A stretch of 64,000 bases of DNA, taken from NCBI GenBank assembly GCA_964461995.1, contig CAYWXL010000007.1, positions 38,320 through 102,319 on the forward strand. Reading direction: 5' to 3'. Position 1 is the first letter of the stretch. The number at the start of each line of letters is the position of its first letter. This document shows, one piece after another, positions 7,731 to 15,810 of the stretch. The notes beneath the pieces were generated by a model. The model had not been told where the DNA came from. It was given only the letters and a program-made list of their open reading frames with translations, and made no database searches. The position numbers were made by a program, and so were the translations under genes. The DNA is from JALSRK01 sp964461995. Its GTDB lineage: Bacteria > Acidobacteriota > Terriglobia > Bryobacterales > Bryobacteraceae.

Positions 7731-8879
7731 TCAAGCCAGGCGGCCGGCTCCGTCGGCGGGCTCTACCGGGTAGAAGACGGGCTCGATGCCGAAACGCTCC
7801 CGGTAGGCACGGTGGAGCGTCTCCTGGAACTCATCGCCGCGGCCGGGCTTGATGAGGTTCACCGTGCAGCCGCCGAAGCCGCCGCCGGTCATGCGGGCGC
7901 CGTAGACGTAAGGCAGGGCGACGGCGGCATCGACGAGGAAGTCCAGCTCCTCGCAGCTCACCTCGTAGTCGCGGCGGAGGCTGTGGTGCGAGGCCACGAA
8001 CAGCCGCCCCATCTCCCATAAATCACCGCGGGCCGCCGCGGCTACGAAGGCCTCGACGCGCTTGTTTTCGGTGATGACGTGCCGGGCGCGCCTCTTTGGG
8101 ACGCCCGTCACCAGATCGAGATCGTCAAGCTTCGCGTCGCGGAGGCTCTTCACGCTGCGCCGCCGGCGCCGAATGGCTTCGACGGCCGCCTGGCATTCAG
8201 CCACCCGGTCGCGGTAGGCGGTGCCGCCGAGTTCGTGCTTCACCATCGTGTTCACGGCCACGATCTCGACGGCCTCGGGCAGCCGCACGACGTCGAAGCT
8301 CAAGTCCCGGCAATCGATCTTCAGCGCCGAACCCTTCCGCCCGAAGACGGAGATGTACTGGTCCATAATGCCGCAAGGCATGCCGGCGAACTCGTTCTCG
8401 GCCCGGCGGGCCAGCTTCGCCAGCGCCACCTTGTCGATTTCCCGGCCGTCGAGCAGCGCCAGGGCCACCGAAACCTCGAGCGAGGCCGAAGAACTCAACC
8501 CCCCGCCCTGCGGCACGCGGCTGTCGATATAAACGTCAAGCGGGCGGATCTCGTAGCCTTCCCGGGCAAGCATCACGGCCACTCCGGCCACGTAGTCGCT
8601 CCAGTCTCCGGCGGGCTGCAGATGTTCGATGCCCGCCGCATCGAACTCCCGGCTCGCGTCCATGTTCCGGGAGTAGATCCGCAGCTTGCCCGCGCCGTTC
8701 GGAGCCGCAGCCACATAACAGGCGAGCTCGAGCGCCACCGGGCAGACGAAGCCGAGGTTGTAATCGGTGTGCTCGCCGATGAGATTGACACGACCGGGGG
8801 CCCGGTAAACGGCGGGCGTGGCCGAAGTGCGGTAATGAGCCTGGAATGCGTCGATCAGGTCGCGCGCCGGGCCATCCAT
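7731..8879 (-). CDS. galK: galactokinase
   Basis: A 382-residue GHMP kinase that phosphorylates galactose at C1, the first step of the Leloir pathway. The galactokinase signature GRVNLIGEHTDYN is at residues 29-41, the GHMP phosphate-binding loop (PQGGGLSSSAS) at 123-133, and the C-terminal GHMP motif reads MTGGGFGGCTVNLI. ATG 8879 is chosen because it gives the usual family length; the frame is open 14 codons further. The start overlaps the end of the 61-aa membrane protein by 25 bp, and a sodium:solute symporter lies just upstream, so the three form a sugar uptake and activation operon. No galT, galE or mutarotase is visible in the window. Confidence 0.93.
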   Translation of the reverse strand: MDGPARDLIDAFQAHYRTSATPAVYRAPGRVNLIGEHTDYNLGFVCPVALELACYVAAAPNGAGKLRIYSRNMDASREFDAAGIEHLQPAGDWSDYVAGVAVMLAREGYEIRPLDVYIDSRVPQGGGLSSSASLEVSVALALLDGREIDKVALAKLARRAENEFAGMPCGIMDQYISVFGRKGSALKIDCRDLSFDVVRLPEAVEIVAVNTMVKHELGGTAYRDRVAECQAAVEAIRRRRRSVKSLRDAKLDDLDLVTGVPKRRARHVITENKRVEAFVAAAARGDLWEMGRLFVASHHSLRRDYEVSCEELDFLVDAAVALPYVYGARMTGGGFGGCTVNLIKPGRGDEFQETLHRAYRERFGIEPVFYPVEPADGAGRLA

Positions 8880-9040
8880 AGTAGGGTCACTCCAAAGATC
8901 AAGAACAGTAAGCCGCTCCACAGGTTGACGTTATACTCGGCGAGCGGCGCTCTGGTTTCCGGCGAGAGCAGGCCGAAGGCGGTCAACAAGGCGCCGTAAA
9001 TCGTGAACAGGATCCCAGACGGGGTGCGAAGGTCCCACAT
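8855..9040 (-). CDS. small two-helix membrane protein between symporter and galactokinase
   Basis: A 61-residue protein with two hydrophobic segments (about residues 9-25 and 40-56) joined by a short charged loop. GAGAGG lies 4 bases before the ATG, the upstream symporter gene ends 7 bp away, and the downstream end overlaps galK by 25 bp. This context supports a real gene translated with its neighbours. I do not recognise the family. It might assist the symporter or simply be a small inner-membrane protein. Confidence 0.7.
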   Translation of the reverse strand: MWDLRTPSGILFTIYGALLTAFGLLSPETRAPLAEYNVNLWSGLLFLIFGVTLLWMARRAT

Positions 9041-9047
9041 AAGCCTC

Positions 9048-10718
9048 TCACCAGAAGATTACATTCAGCAGGATGCAAGCCACGCCGGCGGCGATCGACA
9101 GCGGCGCCGGGCGTAGATACCACGGCACGTGCTCTTCCGGCCGCGGAATCTTGGTGACGCCGTAGACCAGACCCTCCAACTCCTGGACGGGGCGAGGCCT
9201 AGTAGCGAGACTGACCACCATGGTCACCAGGAAGCACGTCGTCCAGGCGAAGATGGCGATCCAGAAGTTCTGGGCCATGACGCTCGGGAATTCATGAAGC
9301 TGGGCGATCCAAGCGCCCTTGCCCTCGGCCAAGGTAAGCCCGTGCGTCAAAGCGGCGGCGCCGGTACCCGCGAGCAAGCCGGTGAAGGCTCCGTGGCCGG
9401 TGGCCCGCTTCCAGAACATCCCGAGAAGGAAGGTGGCGAACAACGGGGCATTGACGAAGCCGAAGACGAGCTGCAGCAGGTCCATGATGTTGTTGTAGAG
9501 CGTAGCCAGGTACGCGGTGGCAATGGAGAGCAGCGTACCCACAACGGTGGTGGCGCGGCCAACCCAGAGGTAATGGGAATCAGGCGCGTCCTTCCTGACG
9601 TAGCTCTGGTAAATGTCGTAAGTCCAGACGGTGTTGAACGCGGTGACATTGCCCGCCATGCCGCTCATGAAGGAGGCCATCAACGCCGTCAGGCCGATGC
9701 CGAGCATTCCCGTTGGATAGAACTGGGCCATCAACGTAGTGATCGCCTGGTCGTAGTCGTAGGCGTTGCCTTTCGGCGGCAACTGGTAGGCGATGTTCGG
9801 GTCGTTGGTCAGCGCCAGGGCGGCGATGCCCGGCACGATGACGATGAACGGCAGCAGCATCTTAGGAAAGGCGCCGACGATCGGTGTCAGCCGGGCGGCC
9901 GCCATCGTGTCGGCGGCCATGGCCCGCTGCACCACCAAGTAGTTCGTGCACCAGTAGCCGAACGAGAGCACGAAACCGAGGCCCATGATGATGCCGAACA
10001 CCTCGACTCCCATCGGGTTCGCCGAAGGGTCGGCGGCATACTTCCAACTGTGGACCCAGGCGTCGCGGAACTGGGGATGCTGGACACGCTCGACGATGCC
10101 CGCCCAGCCCCCGGCGCGGTGCACGGCGAAGAAGGCCAGCGGGGCAAAGCCGCAGACGATCAGGAAGAACTGAAGCACTTCGTTGTAGATGGCGCTCGTG
10201 AGTCCGCCGAAGAAGGTGTAAACGAGCACGATGGCGGCGCTCAGCAGGATGCTCGCCGTGAAGCTCCAACCGAGAACCAACTGGAAGAGCAGCCCGAGGG
10301 CGTACATAGAGATGCCGGACGAGAAGATGGTCATCACCGCGAAGGTCAGTGCGTTGAAGGCGCGGGTCTTCTCGTCGTAGCGCAGCTTGAGGTACTCGGG
10401 AACGCTGCGGGCCTTGGAGCCGTAGTAGAAGGGCATCATGAAGAGGCCCACGAAGAGCATCGCCGGTATGGCCCCCACCCAGTAGAAGTGGGAGGTCATG
10501 ATGCCGTACTTGGCGCCGGAGGCGCACATGCCGACCAGCTCCTGGGCGCCGAGGTTGGTGGCGACGAAAGCGAGCGAGGTGATCCAAAGGGGCACGGAGC
10601 GGTTGGAAGTGAGGAAGTCCGCGCTCGTGGAGATCTTTCGCTTCAGCAGGTAGCCAATGCCGACAACGAAAGCGAAATAGAGCGCGAGAATGAGGTAGTC
10701 AACAAAGTGGAGCGTCAA
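9048..10718 (-). CDS. sodium:sugar symporter of the SSS (SGLT) family
   Basis: A 556-residue integral membrane protein with about 14 hydrophobic segments. It shows SSS hallmarks: an N-terminal VDYLILALYFAFVVGIGY helix, the ADFLTSNRSVPLW segment (compare family G-R-x-x-P), the MPFYYGSKARSVPEYLKLRYDEKTR loop and the TFFGGLTSAIYNEVLQFFL helix. Family members import sugars or other solutes with Na+. Its place directly upstream of galK suggests galactose, or an oligosaccharide containing it, as cargo; that is inference from context. The three-gene operon reads from here toward galK. Confidence 0.9.
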   Translation of the reverse strand: MTLHFVDYLILALYFAFVVGIGYLLKRKISTSADFLTSNRSVPLWITSLAFVATNLGAQELVGMCASGAKYGIMTSHFYWVGAIPAMLFVGLFMMPFYYGSKARSVPEYLKLRYDEKTRAFNALTFAVMTIFSSGISMYALGLLFQLVLGWSFTASILLSAAIVLVYTFFGGLTSAIYNEVLQFFLIVCGFAPLAFFAVHRAGGWAGIVERVQHPQFRDAWVHSWKYAADPSANPMGVEVFGIIMGLGFVLSFGYWCTNYLVVQRAMAADTMAAARLTPIVGAFPKMLLPFIVIVPGIAALALTNDPNIAYQLPPKGNAYDYDQAITTLMAQFYPTGMLGIGLTALMASFMSGMAGNVTAFNTVWTYDIYQSYVRKDAPDSHYLWVGRATTVVGTLLSIATAYLATLYNNIMDLLQLVFGFVNAPLFATFLLGMFWKRATGHGAFTGLLAGTGAAALTHGLTLAEGKGAWIAQLHEFPSVMAQNFWIAIFAWTTCFLVTMVVSLATRPRPVQELEGLVYGVTKIPRPEEHVPWYLRPAPLSIAAGVACILLNVIFW

Positions 10719-10791
10719 CTTACTCGAACCTCGAAACGGTCAAGTGTACCAAACCCGTGGGTCCGGAGTGGGCCGCCCGGGAGACGTCGGG

Positions 10792-11100
10792 TCACAACAA
10801 GGCTGTGTGCGGCTGGTTGAAGCCGAAGCCGGCTCCAATGACCGCCGGAGCGGAAAGGCCCGCAAATGCCTGGAAAGCAAATGCGGCAAGCTGGACATCG
10901 AACAGGAGAGCGGCCGCGAACGCCCCGGCGGGGAGCACCGCAGTAACGTAGACTTGCCACTTCGGGCTCCCAAAGGCCAGCGCCCGGTCCCCGGTGAACT
11001 TGCCCCATTTATAAGCGGCGAGGACCGCGCCGGACAGCGTGAGGACGCCCAGGGCGAGAGTTGCCAATAGGTAGGCCGCATAAAGGTGCTGCATGGACAT
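10792..11100 (-). CDS. small hydrophobic membrane protein
   Basis: A 102-residue protein with three predicted membrane segments (about residues 6-30, 48-68 and 70-92). GGGAG lies just before the ATG at 11100, with a second in-frame ATG two codons later. It is on the same strand, 73 bp upstream of the symporter gene, so it could head the same transcript. No family is recognised. The hydrophobic pattern and ribosome site argue for a real gene. Confidence 0.6.
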   Translation of the reverse strand: MSMQHLYAAYLLATLALGVLTLSGAVLAAYKWGKFTGDRALAFGSPKWQVYVTAVLPAGAFAAALLFDVQLAAFAFQAFAGLSAPAVIGAGFGFNQPHTALL

Positions 11101-11311
11101 ACTCTCCCATACAGTTATCGGCCGCCCCGAGGCATCGCTTTAGCGGCCGCTTTGAAAATAAGGTTTCGACCTGAGCCGCTCGCGCCTGGCGAAAAAGTTC
11201 CGCGAGACCCGCGGCGGGGCACTCCCTTCCTCCTTCCGCCCGCGGAGGATTCGATTGCGGTCGTCCAGCCGGCGGCGCCGTACCCCACCCGGCCGCCCGC
11301 GGGAGCGGGGC

Positions 11312-12538
11312 TTAGGACCTCCCGGCGATCAAGCGCACCGTTTCACGGGCGATCAGCAGTTCCTCGTTAGTCGGGATCACCCATACCTCCGTCTTCGCGC
11401 CGTCGGGACTGATCCGCATCTCCCTGCCCAGGGCTTCCTCGTTCCGCTCGGGATCGATGGCGATGCCCAGAGCGTCCAGCGAACGGCAACAACGCTGCCG
11501 CACGAATGGCTGATGCTCCCCGATGCCGCCAGTGAAGACCACCGCGTCCGCCCCGTTCAGCACCGCGTACAACGTTCCGATATATTTCTTTACCCGGTAG
11601 CAGAAGACCTCGATGGCGAGGGCGGCCCGCTCATCGCCCGCCTCGGCGGCGGCCACCAGGGTCCGCATGTCGTTGCTGGAGCCGGAAATGCCGAGCAGCC
11701 CACTGCGGTTGTTCAGCATCTCGGAAACCTCGGCGACGCCCAGGCCCTGGCGCGCCATCAGATGCAGCACTACGCCGGGGTCGAGCAGCCCCGGCCGGGT
11801 GCCCATCATGAGGCCGTCGAGCGGAGTGAAGCCCATCGAGGTCTCGACCGACCGGCCGCGGTCCACCGCGCAGGCCGACGAGCCGCTGCCCAGATGGCAG
11901 ACGATCAGCTTGTAGTCGGCGGGGGAACCGCCCCGGACGGCAGCGAAGCGTTGGGTGATGTAGGCGTACGAGGTCCCGTGAAAGCCGTAACGGCGGATCC
12001 GGTGTTTCTCGTAGAGTTCGTAAGGCAGGCCGAACAGGTAGGCGTGCCGGGGCACCGTCTGATGGAAGGCGGTGTCGAAGACGGCGACGTGGGTGGATTC
12101 GGGCAGTGCGGCCCGCACCGCGCGGTAGCCGCTCAGGTTGTGGGGATTGTGCAGAGGCGCCAGCTCACAACACTCTTCGATGCGGCGCTCGACTTCGGCG
12201 TCGATGACCGCCGATTCGGCGTAATACTCGCCAGCGTGCACGACCCGGTGACCCACCCCGTCGATCTCGCGGACGCTCCGGATGACCCCGTTGTCTGGAT
12301 CTGTAAGGCACTCAAGCGCGATGTTCACGGCGTCGCGGTGGCTGGCCACTTCGGTCTCGTAGCTCACCGTCATTCCGTCGCCCAGCACCAACTTCACCTG
12401 CGACGGAGGCGTCCCGATCCGCTCCACGCTGCCCCGGGCGAGCACCCGGTCCTCATTGCGTCGGATTAGTTCCGGACTTGTATGGAAAAGCTGATACTTG
12501 ACCGTGGAGCTACCGCAGTTCAGCGCCAGAATCTTCAT
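11312..12538 (-). CDS. ackA: acetate kinase
   Basis: A 408-residue cytoplasmic enzyme that interconverts acetate + ATP with acetyl phosphate + ADP. The N-terminal signature KILALNCGSSTVKYQLF (residues 2-18) and the second signature region GHRVVHAGEYY are present, as are FDTAFH, YGFHGTS, HLGSGSSACAV, MGTRPGLLDPG and FTGGIGEHQ. ATG 12538 starts the protein exactly at MKILALNCGSS; the longer open frame upstream is non-coding. No phosphotransacetylase is adjacent. A TATACT -10 candidate lies about 43 bp upstream on this strand. Confidence 0.95.
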   Translation of the reverse strand: MKILALNCGSSTVKYQLFHTSPELIRRNEDRVLARGSVERIGTPPSQVKLVLGDGMTVSYETEVASHRDAVNIALECLTDPDNGVIRSVREIDGVGHRVVHAGEYYAESAVIDAEVERRIEECCELAPLHNPHNLSGYRAVRAALPESTHVAVFDTAFHQTVPRHAYLFGLPYELYEKHRIRRYGFHGTSYAYITQRFAAVRGGSPADYKLIVCHLGSGSSACAVDRGRSVETSMGFTPLDGLMMGTRPGLLDPGVVLHLMARQGLGVAEVSEMLNNRSGLLGISGSSNDMRTLVAAAEAGDERAALAIEVFCYRVKKYIGTLYAVLNGADAVVFTGGIGEHQPFVRQRCCRSLDALGIAIDPERNEEALGREMRISPDGAKTEVWVIPTNEELLIARETVRLIAGRS

Positions 12539-12580
12539 CGTCGTCGCGAACCGGGCCGTGTGTAGGCCGCCGGCCATTTC

Positions 12581-12586
12581 AGTATA
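12581..12586 (-). promoter_or_regulatory. -10 candidate for ackA
   Basis: TATACT on the minus strand, 42 bases upstream of the ackA start, in the 216-bp divergent region between ackA and the ROK-like gene. No matching -35 was found. Confidence 0.35.
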
Positions 12587-12754
12587 AACGGCGGCTTCGA
12601 GTCTTCTCGAAAGCACGGTTGCCGCAAGGCCCGTTGCGCCGCCGGGCGGGGGTCTGCGACAATCCCCGGTGAGAGCCAGGCGGCGCCGGCCGCCTCCGCG
12701 CGGCCGCGCACAGGGGTTCAGACGTTGTTACGAAGGTTGATGTGAGGAGCGTTA

Positions 12755-14179
12755 ATGGGAGCACTAACAGTTCACGAAATCAATGTCGCTCCGGCGGTCA
12801 CGCCGCCGCTTGACCAGGGGTTCGCGCCGGCCAGCGTCTTCAACCGGGAGTACCGTCGGCTAGCGGCCGAGGCCGGGCCACTGCCGCTGAAGCTGGCGCT
12901 GGAGCGGGCCGACGGTTCGATTTCCGCGTTCACGACGTCGGTGATTCCTCCGGAAGCCGGTCACCTGGAAGCGACGAAGTTCTACGTGGAGCGGATCGTG
13001 AAGTTCCTGCTGTGGCAGCGCGGCGGCTGGAAGGTCTACGTGGGCGGTCCCGCGGTGATCGGCGAGTACATCAAGGCCGTTTATTCGCCCGGGGGCGCGC
13101 GGAAGTTCGACTTCGAGTTCATGGGCGGCGTCTACGAGCACCCCTTCGAAGTGGTGGTGACGACGCCCGAGGCCGTCCCCGACACCAAGGAAACGAGCAT
13201 GCCGCTGGGGCGGCATCTGGATGGCTGCCGCGTGGGGTTCGATCTCGGGGCCAGCGACCGCAAGGCGAGCGCGGTGAAGGACGGCGAGGTGGTCTACAGC
13301 GAGGAGAAGCCGTGGGACCCGCGCAACGCCAGCGATCCGAACTACCATTACGAAGGCGTGATGGACTCGATCCGGTCCGCCGCGGCCCATCTGCCTCGCC
13401 TGGATGCGGTGGGCGGCAGCGCCGCCGGCGTCTACATCAACAACCGGGTACGCGTGGGCTCGCTCTACCGCGGCGTGCCGAAGAAGGAGTTCGACGAAAA
13501 GATCGCGCCGATGTTCTTGCGGATCCGGGACGAGCTGGGGGTGCCGCTCGAAGTAGTCAACGACGGCGAGGTGACGGCGCTGGCTGGCTCGATGTCGCTC
13601 GGCGAGAACCCCGTGCTGGGGGTGGCGATGGGCTCGAGCCAGGCCGCCGGCTACGTCAACGAGCAGGGCAACATCACCGGCTGGCTGAACGAGCTGGCCT
13701 TCGTGCCGGTCGATTACCGGCTGGACGCGCCGGCCGACGAGTGGTCCGGCGACATCGGCTGCGGCGTGCAGTACTTCTCGCAGGTGGGCGCCATCCGGGT
13801 GGCCGAGGGCGCCGGCATGGAGTTCGACGAAGGGCTGAAGCTGCCCGAGAAGCTGGTGGCGCTGCAGGACAAGATGCGGGCCGGCGACGAGCTGGCCGCC
13901 AAGGTCTACGAGACGCTCGGCGTCTACCTGGGCTATGCGCTGGCGCACTACGCCGACTTCTATGACCTGAAGCACGTGCTCATCCTCGGCCGGGTGACCA
14001 CCGGGCCGGGCGGCGAGATCATCCGCGACAAGTCGATGGAGGTGCTGCGGCGGGAGTTCCCCGAGATCGCCGAGAAGGCGCTGGTGAACCTGCCGGACGA
14101 GTCGAACCGGCGCGTGGGGCAGGCGATCGCCGCGGCCAGCTTGCCAGCCATCGAGAAGAAGAAGGACGAAGGAGAGTGA
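12755..14179 (+). CDS. ROK-like sugar kinase/ASKHA protein with N-terminal extension
   Basis: A 474-residue cytoplasmic protein. From residue ~162 it shows an ASKHA ATPase pattern: GFDLGASDRKASAVKDGEVV as the first phosphate loop, AVGGSAAGVYINNRV, VVNDGEVTALAGS and LGVAMGSSQAAGY as further motifs. These resemble ROK family kinases and regulators. The usual ROK zinc motif CxCGxxGC is absent; only DIGCGVQYF is seen. The first ~160 residues are extra and not recognised. GAGGAG lies before ATG 12755. The gene stops 8 bp before a PIG-L deacetylase gene, suggesting joint handling of an amino sugar. Kinase activity is an inference. Confidence 0.7.
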   Translation: MGALTVHEINVAPAVTPPLDQGFAPASVFNREYRRLAAEAGPLPLKLALERADGSISAFTTSVIPPEAGHLEATKFYVERIVKFLLWQRGGWKVYVGGPAVIGEYIKAVYSPGGARKFDFEFMGGVYEHPFEVVVTTPEAVPDTKETSMPLGRHLDGCRVGFDLGASDRKASAVKDGEVVYSEEKPWDPRNASDPNYHYEGVMDSIRSAAAHLPRLDAVGGSAAGVYINNRVRVGSLYRGVPKKEFDEKIAPMFLRIRDELGVPLEVVNDGEVTALAGSMSLGENPVLGVAMGSSQAAGYVNEQGNITGWLNELAFVPVDYRLDAPADEWSGDIGCGVQYFSQVGAIRVAEGAGMEFDEGLKLPEKLVALQDKMRAGDELAAKVYETLGVYLGYALAHYADFYDLKHVLILGRVTTGPGGEIIRDKSMEVLRREFPEIAEKALVNLPDESNRRVGQAIAAASLPAIEKKKDEGE

Positions 14180-14187
14180 CGAGAGCC

Positions 14188-15036
14188 ATGAAGCTGAATC
14201 AACCGAACGCCGAGATCTGGGTCCCCGACGGGACGCCGGCCGACGAGGCCCTGGCCCGCACCACCCACATGGGCATCTCCGCCCATCAGGACGACCTCGA
14301 GATCATGGCCATGGAAGGGATCCTGGCCGGTTTCGGCAGTCAAGAGAAATGGTTCACTGGTGTGGTGGTCACCAACGGCGCGGGCAGCCCCCGGGCGGGC
14401 CTCTACGAGTCCTACACCGACGAGCAGATGCAACAGGTGCGCCGCCGGGAGCAGAAGAAGGCGGCCTTCGTGGGCGAGTATTCGGCCATGGCGCTGCTCG
14501 ACTACCCCAGCTCGGCGGTGAAGAACCCGACCGAGAAACGGCCCACCGAGGATCTGCAGAACCTGATCGCCGCCGCCCGCCCGGAGGTGATCTACACCCA
14601 CAACCTGGCCGACAAGCACGACACCCACGTGGGCGTGACGCTGAAGACCATTGCCGCCATCCGGGCGCTGCCTAAGGACCAGCGGCCGGCGAAGCTCTAT
14701 GGCTGCGAGGTCTGGCGCGACTTGGACTGGATGGTAGATTCCGAAAAGGTCGTCTTCAACCTGGACCCGCACCAGAACCTGAGCGCGGCGCTGCTGGGGA
14801 TCTTCGACTCGCAGGTGGCCGGCGGCAAGCGCTATGACCTGGCGACGCTGGCGCGCCGGCGCGCTCACGCTACGTACCACCAGAGCCACGAGGTGGACGT
14901 CTCCGAACAGATCAGCTTCGCCATGGACCTGACGCCGCTGATCACCGACGACGGACTAGACCCGGCGGCCTACGTCCAGAGCTTCATCGACCGGTTCGCC
15001 GCCGAGGTGCGGGCGCGGATCGCGAAGTTCTCCTGA
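14188..15036 (+). CDS. PIG-L family deacetylase
   Basis: A 282-residue LmbE/PIG-L protein. The zinc-binding motif appears as SAHQDDLE (family AHPDDE), and the second site is DKHDTHVGV (HxxH). Relatives are zinc hydrolases that remove N-acetyl groups from sugars such as GlcNAc conjugates. ATG 14188 is used; GTG 14176, overlapping the TGA of the previous gene, is an alternative. With the ROK-like gene directly upstream this looks like a two-gene unit for N-acetylated sugars. No signal peptide is seen, so action in the cytoplasm is expected. Confidence 0.8.
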   Translation: MKLNQPNAEIWVPDGTPADEALARTTHMGISAHQDDLEIMAMEGILAGFGSQEKWFTGVVVTNGAGSPRAGLYESYTDEQMQQVRRREQKKAAFVGEYSAMALLDYPSSAVKNPTEKRPTEDLQNLIAAARPEVIYTHNLADKHDTHVGVTLKTIAAIRALPKDQRPAKLYGCEVWRDLDWMVDSEKVVFNLDPHQNLSAALLGIFDSQVAGGKRYDLATLARRRAHATYHQSHEVDVSEQISFAMDLTPLITDDGLDPAAYVQSFIDRFAAEVRARIAKFS

Positions 15037-15084
15037 TTCCCACCCTCGCAACGGCCGGCGTCGCGCGAAGGCGGCGCCGGCTGC

Positions 15085-15093
15085 TGCTAGAAT
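15085..15093 (+). promoter_or_regulatory. extended -10 element, leaderless geometry
   Basis: TGC-TAGAAT ends 8 bases before GTG 15102. There is no Shine-Dalgarno site. A GC-rich inverted repeat (GCCGGCG/CGCCGGC) lies directly upstream. Confidence 0.5.
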
Positions 15094-15101
15094 CGTCGCT
15101 G

Positions 15102-15410
15102 GTGCTCGGCTCAGCCCATTCTGCGAACGGCGTATCCATCCGTCTCACTGAGGAACGTTGGCTTCACATCACCGAAGAGCATTGCGAACTGGCCGGTTAT
15201 TCTTCTGATGTCCTGGAAACGATCGCGAACCCGGAGGCCGTCTACCAGGGAAGCGCCGGCGAACTGCTGGCCGCGCGTCAGATCGAGCCCGGCAAATACC
15301 TCGTTGTGGTATACAGGGAACAGACCTCCACCGACGGATTCGTGATTACTGCATTCCTCACCCGCAGGCGCCGGCAACTCGAGAAAAGGGAGAAGCTATG
15401 GCCGCGCTGA
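15102..15410 (+). CDS. small barnase/RelE-like protein, possible toxin
   Basis: A 102-residue protein with the pattern LTEERWLHITEEHCELAG, then a P-E-A-V segment, KYLVVVYRE and DGFVITAFLT. This layout resembles the small barnase/colicin E5/RelE-like nuclease families often seen in phage and toxin loci. I place it there by pattern only. The gene starts at GTG 15102 with an extended -10 element 8 bases upstream. Its end overlaps a DUF2283 gene by 13 bp. DUF2283 proteins often pair with small proteins of this kind, so a toxin-antitoxin unit is plausible but unproven. Confidence 0.6.
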   Translation: MLGSAHSANGVSIRLTEERWLHITEEHCELAGYSSDVLETIANPEAVYQGSAGELLAARQIEPGKYLVVVYREQTSTDGFVITAFLTRRRRQLEKREKLWPR

Positions 15411-15652
15411 ACATTCAGCAGATCGTGGACCTCGCGCCGCAGCTACTCCGTCTCCCTTTCCGCCAAGTATGGGCCAGCTACGACGCCGAAGCCGACGTGC
15501 TCTACCTGAACTTCAAGAAGCCCAGCCACGCCGACGACACCGAACTTACCGACGACGACATCCTGATCCGTTACGAAAAGGGCGAGGTTGTAGGCGTGAC
15601 CATCTTGCACGCCAGCCGGCGCGCGACCGGAACTCTCCGGCTCCCTGGCTGA
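15398..15652 (+). CDS. DUF2283 protein
   Basis: An 84-residue protein matching the DUF2283 layout: V-W-A-S-Y-D-A-E-A-D-V-L-Y-L-x-F near residue 22, then D-D-D-I-L-I-R-Y and E-V-V-G-V-T-I-L-H-A-S-R. GGGAGAAG lies just before the ATG, inside the previous gene, which it overlaps by 13 bp. DUF2283 has no proven biochemical role. The coupled order suggests it is the partner (possible antitoxin) of the upstream protein. Confidence 0.75.
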   Translation: MAALNIQQIVDLAPQLLRLPFRQVWASYDAEADVLYLNFKKPSHADDTELTDDDILIRYEKGEVVGVTILHASRRATGTLRLPG

Positions 15653-15810
15653 GGGCAGCGCGGCCTGCTGGCTCCCCGCGGCAGAAACACCGGCCGGAGC
15701 ACGACCGCCTGACGGACGCAACGGCTCGCGAAAAACACGCCGAGTGGCCGGAGGGACACGAGAGCTTTGTTTCGGGGCTCAGGCCGTCTGGACGATTCGG
15801 TCTTTTTCAC

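Noticed and set aside
15037..15101. GC-rich inverted repeat after the PIG-L gene as a terminator
   Set aside because: No T-run follows the stem; the repeat abuts an extended -10 element instead.
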